A stretch of DNA of 6,795 nucleotides from Streptosporangiaceae bacterium (GTDB taxonomy: Bacteria; Actinomycetota; Actinomycetes; Streptosporangiales; Streptosporangiaceae): contig JASIBM010000412.1 in the NCBI GenBank assembly GCA_030045175.1, forward strand, positions 1-6,795, written 5' to 3'. Both the position numbers and the translations under genes were made by a program. This document shows positions 1-6,272 of the stretch, piece by piece (positions within the stretch are counted from its first letter, which is position 1; the number at the start of each line of letters is the position of its first letter). The notes below the pieces were generated by a model. The model ran no database searches, was not told the origin of the DNA, and saw only the letters and a list, made by a program, of their open reading frames with translations.

Positions 1-903
1 GTCGTCTACACCCAGTGGCTGAACCACGCGGGCGGCATCGTCGCCGACCTCACGGTGACCCGGCTGGACGAGGACGAGTTCCTTGTCATCGCCAGCGACA
101 TCATCCACCGCAGGGTCGCGCCGCTCATCCGCCGCGAGACCCGTGCAGGCGAATTCGTCACGGTTACCGACGTCACCTCGGGCACGACATTGCTCACCGT
201 CCAGGGCCCGGCATCCAGGGAGCTGATCTCGCGGCTCACTGACGCGAATTTGTCGAACGGCCCGTTCCCATATCTCTCGGCGAGGCAACTCCACGTCGGC
301 TTCGCGCCCGTGCTCGCGATGCGGGTCACCTACGTCGGGGAGCTCGGCTGGGAACTGCACGTCCCAGCGGAGTACGCCGCCGGGGTGTACGACGACCTGA
401 TGGCCGCGGGAGCAGATCTCGGCATCCGGCCGGTCGGGCTGGCGGCCATGTCGGGCCTTCGGCTGGAGAAGGGCTACCGCGACATGGGCGTGGACATCGA
501 CAACACCGATAACCCGATCTCAGCGGGCCTTGGCTTCACCGTCGCCTGGGACAAGCCCGGCGGGTTCACCGGACGGGACGCCCTGCTCGCGGTCCGCGCG
601 CAGGGCCCGCCCAGGCAGCGCGTCGTGGGGCTGATGGTCGAGGACGCCGGCGCGGACCTGTTCGGCAACGAGCCAGTGCTTCTTGACGGGAAGTGGGCCG
701 GCTACGTGCGCGCGGCCGCCTTCGGCTACACGGTCGGCGGCCCTGTCGCGCTCGCTCAGGTCTCGTGTGAGGACGGGGTCAGCGCGCAGTGGCTGAAGGA
801 CGGCAAGTTCACGGTGCGCGGGCACGACCGTGAGTGGCCAGCCAGGCTCCAGATCGCCCCGTTCTACGACCCCCAGCGCCTGCGCATCCTCGCGGACGGC
901 TGA
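1..903 (+). CDS. Aminomethyltransferase (GcvT-fold) protein, C-terminal part; likely dimethylglycine/sarcosine dehydrogenase type (partial at 5' end)
   Basis: The frame is open from the first base, so the start lies upstream; 300 residues are visible, ending at TGA 901-903. It opens inside the folate-binding T-protein domain (YTQWLNHAGGIVADLTVTRL, residues 3-22). It continues through MRVTYVGELGWELHVP (about 109-124) and LRLEKGYRDMG (about 153-163), then a GLGF segment, and ends with the barrel-like C-terminal domain. These blocks are typical of GcvT and of the C-terminal half of dimethylglycine/sarcosine dehydrogenases, which move a one-carbon unit from an N-methyl amino acid to tetrahydrofolate in the cytoplasm. 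The YVGELGWELH and LRLEKGYR forms and the PFYDP ending fit the dehydrogenase type better than stand-alone GcvT, but the FAD half would be outside the window. One oddity: where GcvT-family proteins usually have an Asp before an aromatic-Ile pair, this protein seems to read RRVAPLI (Val39). A stand-alone T-protein remains possible. Confidence 0.85.
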   Translation, partial: VVYTQWLNHAGGIVADLTVTRLDEDEFLVIASDIIHRRVAPLIRRETRAGEFVTVTDVTSGTTLLTVQGPASRELISRLTDANLSNGPFPYLSARQLHVGFAPVLAMRVTYVGELGWELHVPAEYAAGVYDDLMAAGADLGIRPVGLAAMSGLRLEKGYRDMGVDIDNTDNPISAGLGFTVAWDKPGGFTGRDALLAVRAQGPPRQRVVGLMVEDAGADLFGNEPVLLDGKWAGYVRAAAFGYTVGGPVALAQVSCEDGVSAQWLKDGKFTVRGHDREWPARLQIAPFYDPQRLRILADG

Positions 904-913
904 CGGCCAAGCC

Positions 914-976
914 GCTCCATGATCACGGTGGGTTGCCGTCGAATGGACCGGCAAACCCACCGTGATCAAGAGGATC
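914..976. repeat. Palindromic intergenic element, copy 1 (possible terminator hairpin)
   Basis: TGATCACGGTGGGTT (920-934) is the exact reverse complement of 954-968, giving a 15-bp stem. After a one-base bulge the stem continues with GCCG (935-938) pairing with CGGC (949-952) around a 10-base loop. It lies 16 bases past the stop of the aminomethyltransferase gene. No T-run follows, so it is not a classic intrinsic terminator, though it could still end transcription or protect the mRNA end. The same element, in the same orientation and with similar flanks (GCTC before, AGGATCA after), recurs at 4208-4278. That makes it a dispersed repeat rather than a single-gene signal. The remainder of the gap up to 1107 holds no convincing promoter or small gene. 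Confidence 0.85.
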
Positions 977-1107
977 AGGTGCCAGCGGTAGGCGTAGCCC
1001 CACCTCAGGTGTAGGCCTTCGGCCATTCCGGCGCCGGTCGTCGGTGCGTCAGGATGGGTGCGCGGCCGTGATGAGGTGGCCCGCGCCCCAGCCGAAGGAG
1101 TGACGCG

Positions 1108-2751
1108 ATGGACTGGAAGACGCTCTCGCTCGCATCCGTGGTGATCCTGGCCGGTTACGCGCTGTGGTTCGGCCTGCTCGGGCGCCGGATGACGCAGGCC
1201 AAGCAGCCTGCCAGGTCCGCGCGGCGCGGTATCCGCGCGGCATGGCTCGTCACGGGATTGCTCGCGTGCGTGGCCGCCTGGGTGGTCGCCCTCTCCGGGC
1301 CGTTCGGCCCGGGCACGGTGATCGCCCTGCTAGCCCTGTTCGGAATCGCCCTGGCACTGTGGATCATCGCGCCGAGATTCGTCACGACGAAGGTCGTTCC
1401 GCTGGCCCTGGTGGGGGCCGGGATCGGCACCATCATCGTGGCCGACGTATCCGTGATCTCGGCACCATATTGGTACGGGAGAGAGCCGACGGTGGAACTG
1501 GTGCTTGGCTGGGCGCTCGTCGCGGCTGGCGCGTGGCTCACCTGGCGGCTGGCTGAGCCAGGCTCGCGGCTACGCGGGCTGTTCTACGAGCCCGCATCTG
1601 GTGGTTCGCGAGGGTCGTCCTCCCGGGCCAGCACCGCGGGTCTCGATCGCGCGCCTGATGAGCGCTCACCGCTGGGCCGGCCGCGCTGGGGACTTCTGCT
1701 GCTTGTCGTGACCGTCCTGCTGCTCGAGCGCCTCGGGTCATTGAACGTACCAGGGCCGGGGGACGCAGAGATGCACCTGGCGTGGGTCCTGGTTGCGGAG
1801 GCGATCCTGGGTGCGGCGGCCTTCGTGGTTTTCCGTTTTCCTGCGGTCGCGGCCGACCTGGCGATCGCCGGGCTGGTCCTGTTCGGCTTGTACGGGATCG
1901 CGATCGCCCTGACCTGGAACTGGGCCTCGCAGCCAGTGCTGTACGGCCTGCTCACGGTCGGTACCCAGCCCGTGGCCGATCTGGCAGCCGCCCAGGGCCT
2001 GGCCCTGGTGGGCGCGGGCATCTGGCTGCTGCCGCGCGCGCTCGATGACCGGACCAGGTCGCTGTTCCGGCCGGCCGCCGACCGCGAGCTGGCAGGCCGG
2101 GTACGGCGGCTGGCCCAGACCCGCGCCGACGCGGTGGACTCGGCCGCGGCCGAGCTGCGGCGCGTGGAACGGGACCTGCACGACGGCGCCCAGGCGCGGC
2201 TGATCGCGCTCGGGATCAGCCTGCGAGCCGCTGAGCGGCTGATCCACGCCAGCCCTGACGCCGCCGCGGCGCTGGTGGCCGAGGCGCGCGAGTCCTCGCT
2301 CACGGCGCTCGGCGAGCTGCGCGACCTGGTGCGCGGGATCCGCCCGCCGGTACTCGCCGACCGCGGCCTCGCCGACGCGGTACGGGCGCTGGCCCTGGAC
2401 ACGCCGCTGCGCACCGACGTGGACGTGGACCTGCCCGGCCGCCCGGACCTGGCCGTCGAGTCCGCCTGTTACTTCGCGATCGCCGAGCTGCTCGCCAACG
2501 CGGTGAAGCACTCCGGCGCGAGGCAGGCCCAGGTGCGGATCTGCCACGACGACCGCACGCTGCGGATCACGGTGACCGACGACGGCGCAGGCGGCGCCGA
2601 CCCGGCCCGCGGCACCGGCCTTTCCGGCCTGGAGCGCAGGCTCGCTACATTCGACGGAGTGCTGGCTGTGAGCAGCCCGCCAGGAGGCCCGACCATCGTC
2701 GCGATCGAGGTGCCGTGCGCGTTGTCCTCGCTGAAGACCTCTACCTGCTGA
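1108..2751 (+). CDS. Multi-pass membrane sensor histidine kinase (HisKA_3 / NarL-partner class)
   Basis: This is a 547-residue sensor kinase that should autophosphorylate on His and pass the phosphate to the regulator encoded next. The ATG is chosen because GAAGGAG (1094-1100) sits 7 bases before it. The N-terminal 310 residues are strongly hydrophobic. About five membrane segments fall near residues 5-24, 43-64, 68-90, 93-115 and 128-148. A polar Ser/Arg-rich linker (about 160-192) follows, then about four more segments (193-212, 222-242, 247-270, 285-310). The dimerization/phosphoacceptor helix contains RVERDLHDGAQARL with His358. The ATPase domain shows the N box ELLANAVKHSG (Asn464), DDGAGG (491-496) and GTGLSGLERRL (502-512). 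There is no extracellular loop large enough for a sensor domain, so it probably senses something in or at the membrane; the signal is unknown. The last ten or so residues are encoded in the overlap with the regulator gene. Confidence 0.93.
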   Translation: MDWKTLSLASVVILAGYALWFGLLGRRMTQAKQPARSARRGIRAAWLVTGLLACVAAWVVALSGPFGPGTVIALLALFGIALALWIIAPRFVTTKVVPLALVGAGIGTIIVADVSVISAPYWYGREPTVELVLGWALVAAGAWLTWRLAEPGSRLRGLFYEPASGGSRGSSSRASTAGLDRAPDERSPLGRPRWGLLLLVVTVLLLERLGSLNVPGPGDAEMHLAWVLVAEAILGAAAFVVFRFPAVAADLAIAGLVLFGLYGIAIALTWNWASQPVLYGLLTVGTQPVADLAAAQGLALVGAGIWLLPRALDDRTRSLFRPAADRELAGRVRRLAQTRADAVDSAAAELRRVERDLHDGAQARLIALGISLRAAERLIHASPDAAAALVAEARESSLTALGELRDLVRGIRPPVLADRGLADAVRALALDTPLRTDVDVDLPGRPDLAVESACYFAIAELLANAVKHSGARQAQVRICHDDRTLRITVTDDGAGGADPARGTGLSGLERRLATFDGVLAVSSPPGGPTIVAIEVPCALSSLKTSTC

Positions 2752-3365
2752 GGGACGGGCTGACCCGGCTGCTGAGCTCCCACGGCATCGACGTCACCGC
2801 GGCCGTGGCATCCGGCCCCGAGCTGCTCGAAGCGCTGCTCGCCGACCGGCCCGACGTGGCGATCGTCGACGTGCGGCTGCCGCCGACGTTCACCGACGAG
2901 GGGCTGCGCGCCGCGATCGAGGCCAGGCGGCGGCTGCCCGGACTGCCGGTCCTCGTGCTGTCGCAGTACGTCGAACAGCTTTACGCCCGCGAGTTGCTGT
3001 CCGACCGGGCTGGCGGCGTGGGCTACCTGCTCAAGGACCGAGTATTCAGTGACGACCAGTTCGTCGAGGCATTGCGCACGGTGGCCGCCGGCGGCACGGT
3101 GATCGACCAGGAGGTCATCGCCAAGCTGCTGCGCCGCAAGGAGCACAACACGGACGAGGCGGTTGGCCTGCTCTCGCCGCGCGAGCGCGAGGTACTCGAC
3201 CTGATGGCACAGGGCAGGTCTAATGCCGCGATCGCGCAGCGCCTGTTCGTGTCGGAAAAGGCGGTCAGCAAGCACACCACGTCGATCTTCACCAAGCTGG
3301 GCCTCGAGCCCTCAGACGACGACAACCGCCGCGTCCTCGCCGTGCTCGCCTTCTTGAACTCCTGA
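2715..3365 (+). CDS. NarL/LuxR-family response regulator
   Basis: This 216-residue DNA-binding regulator is the evident partner of the preceding kinase. The receiver domain (about 1-120) shows the acidic pair Glu7-Asp8, the phosphoacceptor Asp52 in VAIVDVRLPP, Ser83 in VLVLSQY and Lys107 in YLLKDR. All key receiver residues are therefore present. The LuxR-type helix-turn-helix covers about 152-197 (LLSPREREVLDLMAQGRSN, then VSEKAVSKH). The start is GTG 2715, inside the kinase gene and preceded by GAGG at 2707-2710; starting there gives the usual receiver N-terminus RVVLAED. The 37-base overlap with the kinase implies one transcript and translational coupling. The C-terminal SDDDNRRVLAVLAFL tail is typical of actinomycete regulators paired with this kinase class. 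Targets are unknown; the secreted-protein gene downstream and the pair's own promoter are natural candidates. The stop codon lies in an 18-base tandem duplication. Confidence 0.94.
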   Translation: MRVVLAEDLYLLRDGLTRLLSSHGIDVTAAVASGPELLEALLADRPDVAIVDVRLPPTFTDEGLRAAIEARRRLPGLPVLVLSQYVEQLYARELLSDRAGGVGYLLKDRVFSDDQFVEALRTVAAGGTVIDQEVIAKLLRRKEHNTDEAVGLLSPREREVLDLMAQGRSNAAIAQRLFVSEKAVSKHTTSIFTKLGLEPSDDDNRRVLAVLAFLNS

Positions 3366-3386
3366 CCCGTCTTGAACTCCTGACCC
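3352..3386 (+). repeat. Tandem direct repeat across the response regulator stop codon
   Basis: TCTTGAACTCCTGACCC occurs at 3352-3368 and again at 3370-3386, a perfect 17-base match with an 18-base period. Since 18 is a multiple of three, the second copy repeats the in-frame codons (LNS, stop, P). A second TGA in the same frame therefore lies at 3381-3383. It looks like a recent slippage duplication that left the protein unchanged. Confidence 0.9.
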
Positions 3387-3521
3387 ATCCGTTGTCACAG
3401 ATCCCATCGCCTGCGGCGGTCAGGATCGGCGCCGGCAGATCTGGGCAGTTTGACGGGACTTTGCCCGCCGTGGATGGCAGTCTGGGGGTACCGGTTCCGT
3501 TCGAGTAAGGAGTAAGGCTCA

Positions 3522-4202
3522 ATGCGCAAGTACCTGTACGCGGCAGTGGCCGCAGGCGCCACGCTAATGCTCGCGGCGCCTGCGGCGCAGGCTCACACCG
3601 CCACGCCCCGCACAGCGTCCCACGTGCTGACGGTCGGCAAGCTGCACGGGACAGCCGTCAAGGTGGGTGCGGTGCTTAAGGCCAGCCTCGCGAAGGGGAC
3701 GACGGTCACCATCGCCATCGGGACCACGAAGGCAACCTGCAAGAAGGCCTCGTTCTCGCTGACGGTCGTCACCAATCCAGTCGCCAAGGGCAAGGCGACA
3801 GGATCGGTCACCTCGGAGGCGGTCTCCAAGTGCACGATCAACTTCAGCGGGGCGACGGTGAACAGCATCACGGCCACCAACCTGCCCTACAATGCCGCGG
3901 TCAGTGACTCCAGCGGCGATCCGGTAACGATCAGCGGGACCAGCGACGCCGCGCCCATACAGTTCACGGCGACGATAACGATCGGCGATGGCAGCATCAC
4001 CTGTGCCTTCGACGCGGCGACAAGCACTGCGCACTCATCGAACAAGCACCACACCGTCACGTTCTCGAAGCAGAAGTTCACCGACGCCCCAAGCGACCCG
4101 AGCCTCTGCTCCGACCTGGGGACTACGGCGCTGTTCTCGGCCAGCTACGGCCCGATCGTCGACTCCACCGTGAGCCACAGCCCAACCGTTTACGTCAACT
4201 AG
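3522..4202 (+). CDS. Secreted protein of unknown function with four cysteines
   Basis: The product is 226 residues. The ATG is supported by AAGGAG (3507-3512), 9 bases upstream. A Sec signal peptide is clear: MRKYLY, a hydrophobic stretch to about residue 19, then PAAQA with likely cleavage after Ala24. It has no lipobox, sortase motif or C-terminal membrane anchor, so the mature protein of about 202 residues should be released. That part is rich in Thr, Ser, Ala and Val with alternating polar/hydrophobic strands, suggesting a beta-sandwich fold. Cys73, Cys104, Cys161 and Cys196 could form two disulfides after export. No enzyme motif was recognised and no function is assigned. The gene lies 156 bases after the response regulator in the same direction, so it may be read through from it or be controlled by it. 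The intervening DNA shows a TTGACG box (3450-3455) but no convincing -10 partner. The hairpin repeat starts within about 10 bases of its stop. Confidence 0.88.
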   Translation: MRKYLYAAVAAGATLMLAAPAAQAHTATPRTASHVLTVGKLHGTAVKVGAVLKASLAKGTTVTIAIGTTKATCKKASFSLTVVTNPVAKGKATGSVTSEAVSKCTINFSGATVNSITATNLPYNAAVSDSSGDPVTISGTSDAAPIQFTATITIGDGSITCAFDAATSTAHSSNKHHTVTFSKQKFTDAPSDPSLCSDLGTTALFSASYGPIVDSTVSHSPTVYVN

Positions 4203-4207
4203 CCCTG

Positions 4208-4278
4208 GCTCCCATGATCACGGTGGGTTGTCGGCGAACAGGCCGGTCAACCCACCGTGATCATGAAGGATCATGAAG
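4208..4278. repeat. Palindromic intergenic element, copy 2 (possible bidirectional terminator) with a 10-base tandem repeat
   Basis: CATGATCACGGTGGGTTG (4213-4230) pairs perfectly with 4248-4265, an 18-bp stem. An inner CGGC/GCCG stem (4232-4235 with 4242-4245) closes a 6-base loop after a small internal bulge. It sits between two convergent genes, 10 bases after the secreted-protein stop and about 37 bases beyond the ATPase stop. That position would suit a two-way terminator, although no T-run follows on either strand. GATCATGAAG is repeated head-to-tail at 4259-4268 and 4269-4278, the first copy overlapping the stem. It matches the element at 914-976 in stem, loop style and flanks. Confidence 0.87.
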
Positions 4279-4302
4279 CAAGGCCGCGGGAGCGCGTCAG
4301 AG

Positions 4303-5556
4303 TTACCCAGCCAGCAGGTGCTCAGGCTCCTCGCTAGCCGCGCCGCCGTTCGCGGCGATCTCGTCCCCGGCCAGCACCCGTAGCGCCTCTGGCGCGAGGA
4401 ACACCTGCACGGGCGTTCCCTGTGACAGGTGTACCTGCTCGCCGTCGTTCTGCACCAGTGCCTGCACCTGCGTGCCAGGCGCCAGCCTGAGCATGACCTG
4501 GGTCGCCGAGCCCAGGTACACCAGCCGCTCCACCATCGCGGGGATCCGGTTGGGCCCGGCGGCTCCGGCCGAGCGGGCTGCGCCGGCCGAGCGGGCTGCG
4601 CCAGCGGTGCCGCCCGAGCCTGCGGGCTCGGTGAACGGCTCGATCCTGACCCGCTCCGGGCGGATCACGGCGCGCGCACAGTCCGGCGCATCCTGGCCGC
4701 CGAAGTCCGCGGTCAGGACGGACTCGCCCAGCCGTACCTTGCACCGCGAGCCAGGGCCGCGCTCGATCACCTCGACGTCCATCAGGTTGGAGACGCCGAG
4801 GAAATCGGCCACGTAGGTGTCCGCGGGCTCGTCGTAGATCGCCTGCGGCGCACCCATCTGCACGATCCTGCCCGAGCGCATCACGGCGAGGCGATCGGAC
4901 ATCGTAAGCGCCTCTTCCTGGTCGTGCGTGACGTACAGGAACGTGATCCCGACTCGTTCTTGCAGCGCCTTGAGCTCGACCTTGAGCGACCTGCGCAGCT
5001 TCGCGTCGAGCGCGCCGAGCGGCTCGTCAAGCAGCAGCACCGCCGGATCGAGCACTAGCGCCCTGGCCAGGGCCACCCGCTGCTGCTGGCCACCAGAAAG
5101 CTGGCCGGGCCGGCGCTTCTCGTACCCCGTCATGTGCACGAGCTCGAGCAACTCGCCCACCCGCCGCCGGATCGTGGCCCGGTCAAGCCCGCGACCGCGC
5201 AGGCCAAACGCCACGTTCTCGAACACGTCGAGGAACGGGAACAGCGCGTAACTCTGGAACACCGTGTTGACGTTGCGCTTGTTCGGCGCCACGTTGGTCA
5301 CGTCCACGCCATCGAGCAGCACCCGGCCGGCTGTCGGCTGCTCGAACCCGGCGATCAGCCGCAGCGTCGTGGTCTTGCCGCACCCAGAGGGCCCGAGCAG
5401 GGAAAAGAACTCACCGCTCGCCACGACCAGATCCACGCTGTCGACCGCGACCTCGACGAACCGCTTGCTCAGCGACACCAGCTCGATCTGCCCGCCACCC
5501 GCCCAGCCGCGACCGCCAGCCGCCGCACCGCCACCGCGGACCCGCTCATCAGACAT
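4303..5556 (-). CDS. potA: ABC transporter ATP-binding protein, PotA type (spermidine/putrescine-like importer)
   Basis: This 417-residue cytoplasmic ATPase powers an importer of the polyamine/opine/iron family. After a Gly-rich leader of about 22 residues, the nucleotide-binding domain shows Walker A GPSGCGKT (55-62, Lys61), the Q loop FQSYALFP (Gln101), signature LSGGQQQR (153-160), Walker B VLLLDEP (Asp177, Glu178) and the switch His211 in YVTHDQEEA. All catalytic residues are present. A TOBE-type C-terminal domain follows (about 260-400), with a low-complexity Ala/Gly/Ser/Arg insertion near 313-335 encoded by an 18-base tandem repeat. The start is ATG 5556-5554, with GGAAGG (5571-5566) 9 bases before it. 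The ATG overlaps the regulator's stop codon by 8 bases, so the two are cotranscribed and probably translationally coupled. No permease or binding-protein gene follows; the next gene converges on it. Partner subunits must be elsewhere, perhaps beyond the FAD gene. The polyamine assignment is by family only; related ATPases import other small solutes. Confidence 0.92.
   Translation of the reverse strand: MSDERVRGGGAAAGGRGWAGGGQIELVSLSKRFVEVAVDSVDLVVASGEFFSLLGPSGCGKTTTLRLIAGFEQPTAGRVLLDGVDVTNVAPNKRNVNTVFQSYALFPFLDVFENVAFGLRGRGLDRATIRRRVGELLELVHMTGYEKRRPGQLSGGQQQRVALARALVLDPAVLLLDEPLGALDAKLRRSLKVELKALQERVGITFLYVTHDQEEALTMSDRLAVMRSGRIVQMGAPQAIYDEPADTYVADFLGVSNLMDVEVIERGPGSRCKVRLGESVLTADFGGQDAPDCARAVIRPERVRIEPFTEPAGSGGTAGAARSAGAARSAGAAGPNRIPAMVERLVYLGSATQVMLRLAPGTQVQALVQNDGEQVHLSQGTPVQVFLAPEALRVLAGDEIAANGGAASEEPEHLLAG
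4565..4602 (-). repeat. In-frame 18-base tandem repeat within the ABC ATPase gene
   Basis: An 18-base unit (4565-4582) is repeated exactly at 4583-4600 and continues for two more bases. On the coding strand it gives the residues SAGAAR twice, inside an Ala/Gly-rich insertion of the TOBE region. The family core is not disrupted. It probably lengthens a flexible loop and may vary in copy number between strains. Confidence 0.85.
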
Positions 5557-6223
5557 CCCTGGCTACCTTCCTGCCGCGCGGCGCCCAGCCGAACCCAAGC
5601 CGGTCGGCGATGTACCGCATGCAGAGCTCGAAGGCGCTCACCGGGTCGACGACCGGGTCATCCAAAGCTATCTGCACGGTAAACCCGTCGAGCAGCGCCG
5701 ACACGAAGATCGAGAACGGATAGGGGTCGATGCTGACGAACTCCCCGGACTCCTGGCCCGCCAGGACCAGCGAGACGATCACATCGCGCCAGCGCTCGTC
5801 GGACTTGCGCCGCACGCCGGCCACGTCGGCGTTCCGCGCGGCCTGAACCCAGAAGTCCAGCCAGAGCTGCCAGTTGCTCTCCAGGTCAGGGTCGCTGTCG
5901 GGCAGCAGGTTCATCGCGACGAACTCCTCGATCCGCTCCGCGGCGGTGGTGAGCTTGTCCATCCTGCGCTTGCCCTCGGCGTACCAGGCGTCCTCGTAGA
6001 ACCTGATCGCCTCGGTCAGGAGCTGATCCTTGGTCCTGAAGTAGTAGATGACGAGCGCCGGGCTGATCCCGATCCGCTCGGCGATGTCGGCAATCCTGGT
6101 GTCGGCGAAACCCCGCTCGGAGATCACGTCCAGGGCTGCGCTCAGCATCTGCCCGCGCCGCGCCTCGGCTATGCCCGGACCGCCAGCCCCCGGCTTCGGC
6201 CCGCGATCGGCCTGCTCAGTCAT
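5549..6223 (-). CDS. TetR-family transcriptional regulator (BetI-like, TetR_C_6 type C-terminus)
   Basis: This is a 224-residue repressor-type regulator. The ATG at 6223-6221 is preferred: GGAGGA (6236-6231 on the minus strand) lies 7 bases before it. The in-frame TTG two codons upstream would leave only one base to that site. The N-terminal DNA-binding domain (about residues 20-70) has the standard TetR pattern: RRGQMLSAALDVISERGFADTRI, then ADIAERIGISPALVIYYF, with the helix-turn-helix at about 44-62 and KDQLL after it. The C-terminal ligand-binding and dimerization domain (SNWQLWLDFWVQAARN, and a late LLDGFTVQIALDD segment) resembles the BetI-like subgroup often found beside amine and polyamine catabolism genes. 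Its gene starts next to a perfect inverted repeat shared with the divergent FAD oxidoreductase, so it likely represses that gene and itself. Its TGA overlaps the ATG of the ABC ATPase gene. The ligand is not known. Confidence 0.93.
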   Translation of the reverse strand: MTEQADRGPKPGAGGPGIAEARRGQMLSAALDVISERGFADTRIADIAERIGISPALVIYYFRTKDQLLTEAIRFYEDAWYAEGKRRMDKLTTAAERIEEFVAMNLLPDSDPDLESNWQLWLDFWVQAARNADVAGVRRKSDERWRDVIVSLVLAGQESGEFVSIDPYPFSIFVSALLDGFTVQIALDDPVVDPVSAFELCMRYIADRLGFGWAPRGRKVARDV

Positions 6224-6243
6224 CCGCAAGTCCTCCGCACCAC

Positions 6244-6272
6244 TTGTCGTAACCCTAACAAAAATTTAGACT
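6244..6272 (+). promoter_or_regulatory. Putative promoter of the FAD oxidoreductase gene
   Basis: TTGTCG (6244-6249) and TAGACT (6267-6272) are separated by exactly 17 bases, matching the housekeeping-sigma pattern of actinomycetes. The spacer is unusually A/T-rich for this window. The -10 box shares bases with the inverted repeat at 6269-6284, so a bound regulator would block RNA polymerase. The expected start point, near 6279, leaves a leader of roughly 35-40 bases before the ATG at 6316. Confidence 0.6.

Noticed and set aside
1001..1024. Small palindromes CACCTCAGGTG (1001-1011) and GGCCTTCGGCC (1014-1024) upstream of the kinase
   Set aside because: The arms are only 4-5 bases and such matches are common by chance in high-GC DNA; no promoter box could be tied to them.
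1584..2547. Long open frames on the minus strand across the kinase gene (269-276 residues)
   Set aside because: They are Arg/Ser/Ala- or Gln/Gly-rich translations expected from antisense reading of high-GC coding DNA. They show no domain motif and overlap a gene with complete kinase motifs.
2469..3275. 268-residue open frame on the minus strand over the response regulator
   Set aside because: It is an antisense shadow of a gene with all receiver and LuxR motifs; the product has no recognisable domain.
3424..3443. GATC-bounded GC-rich stretch after the response regulator as a terminator or operator
   Set aside because: The inner part does not pair as a consistent stem and no T-run follows; CAGATCTG alone is too short to support a call.
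3450..3481. TTGACG as the -35 box of a promoter for the secreted-protein gene
   Set aside because: No acceptable -10 box occurs 16-19 bases downstream, so a promoter is not annotated.
914..4278. The two palindromes as terminal repeats of a transposon or insertion sequence
   Set aside because: They are in direct orientation, each is itself a palindrome, no transposase lies between them and no target duplication is visible. A dispersed repeat is the safer reading.
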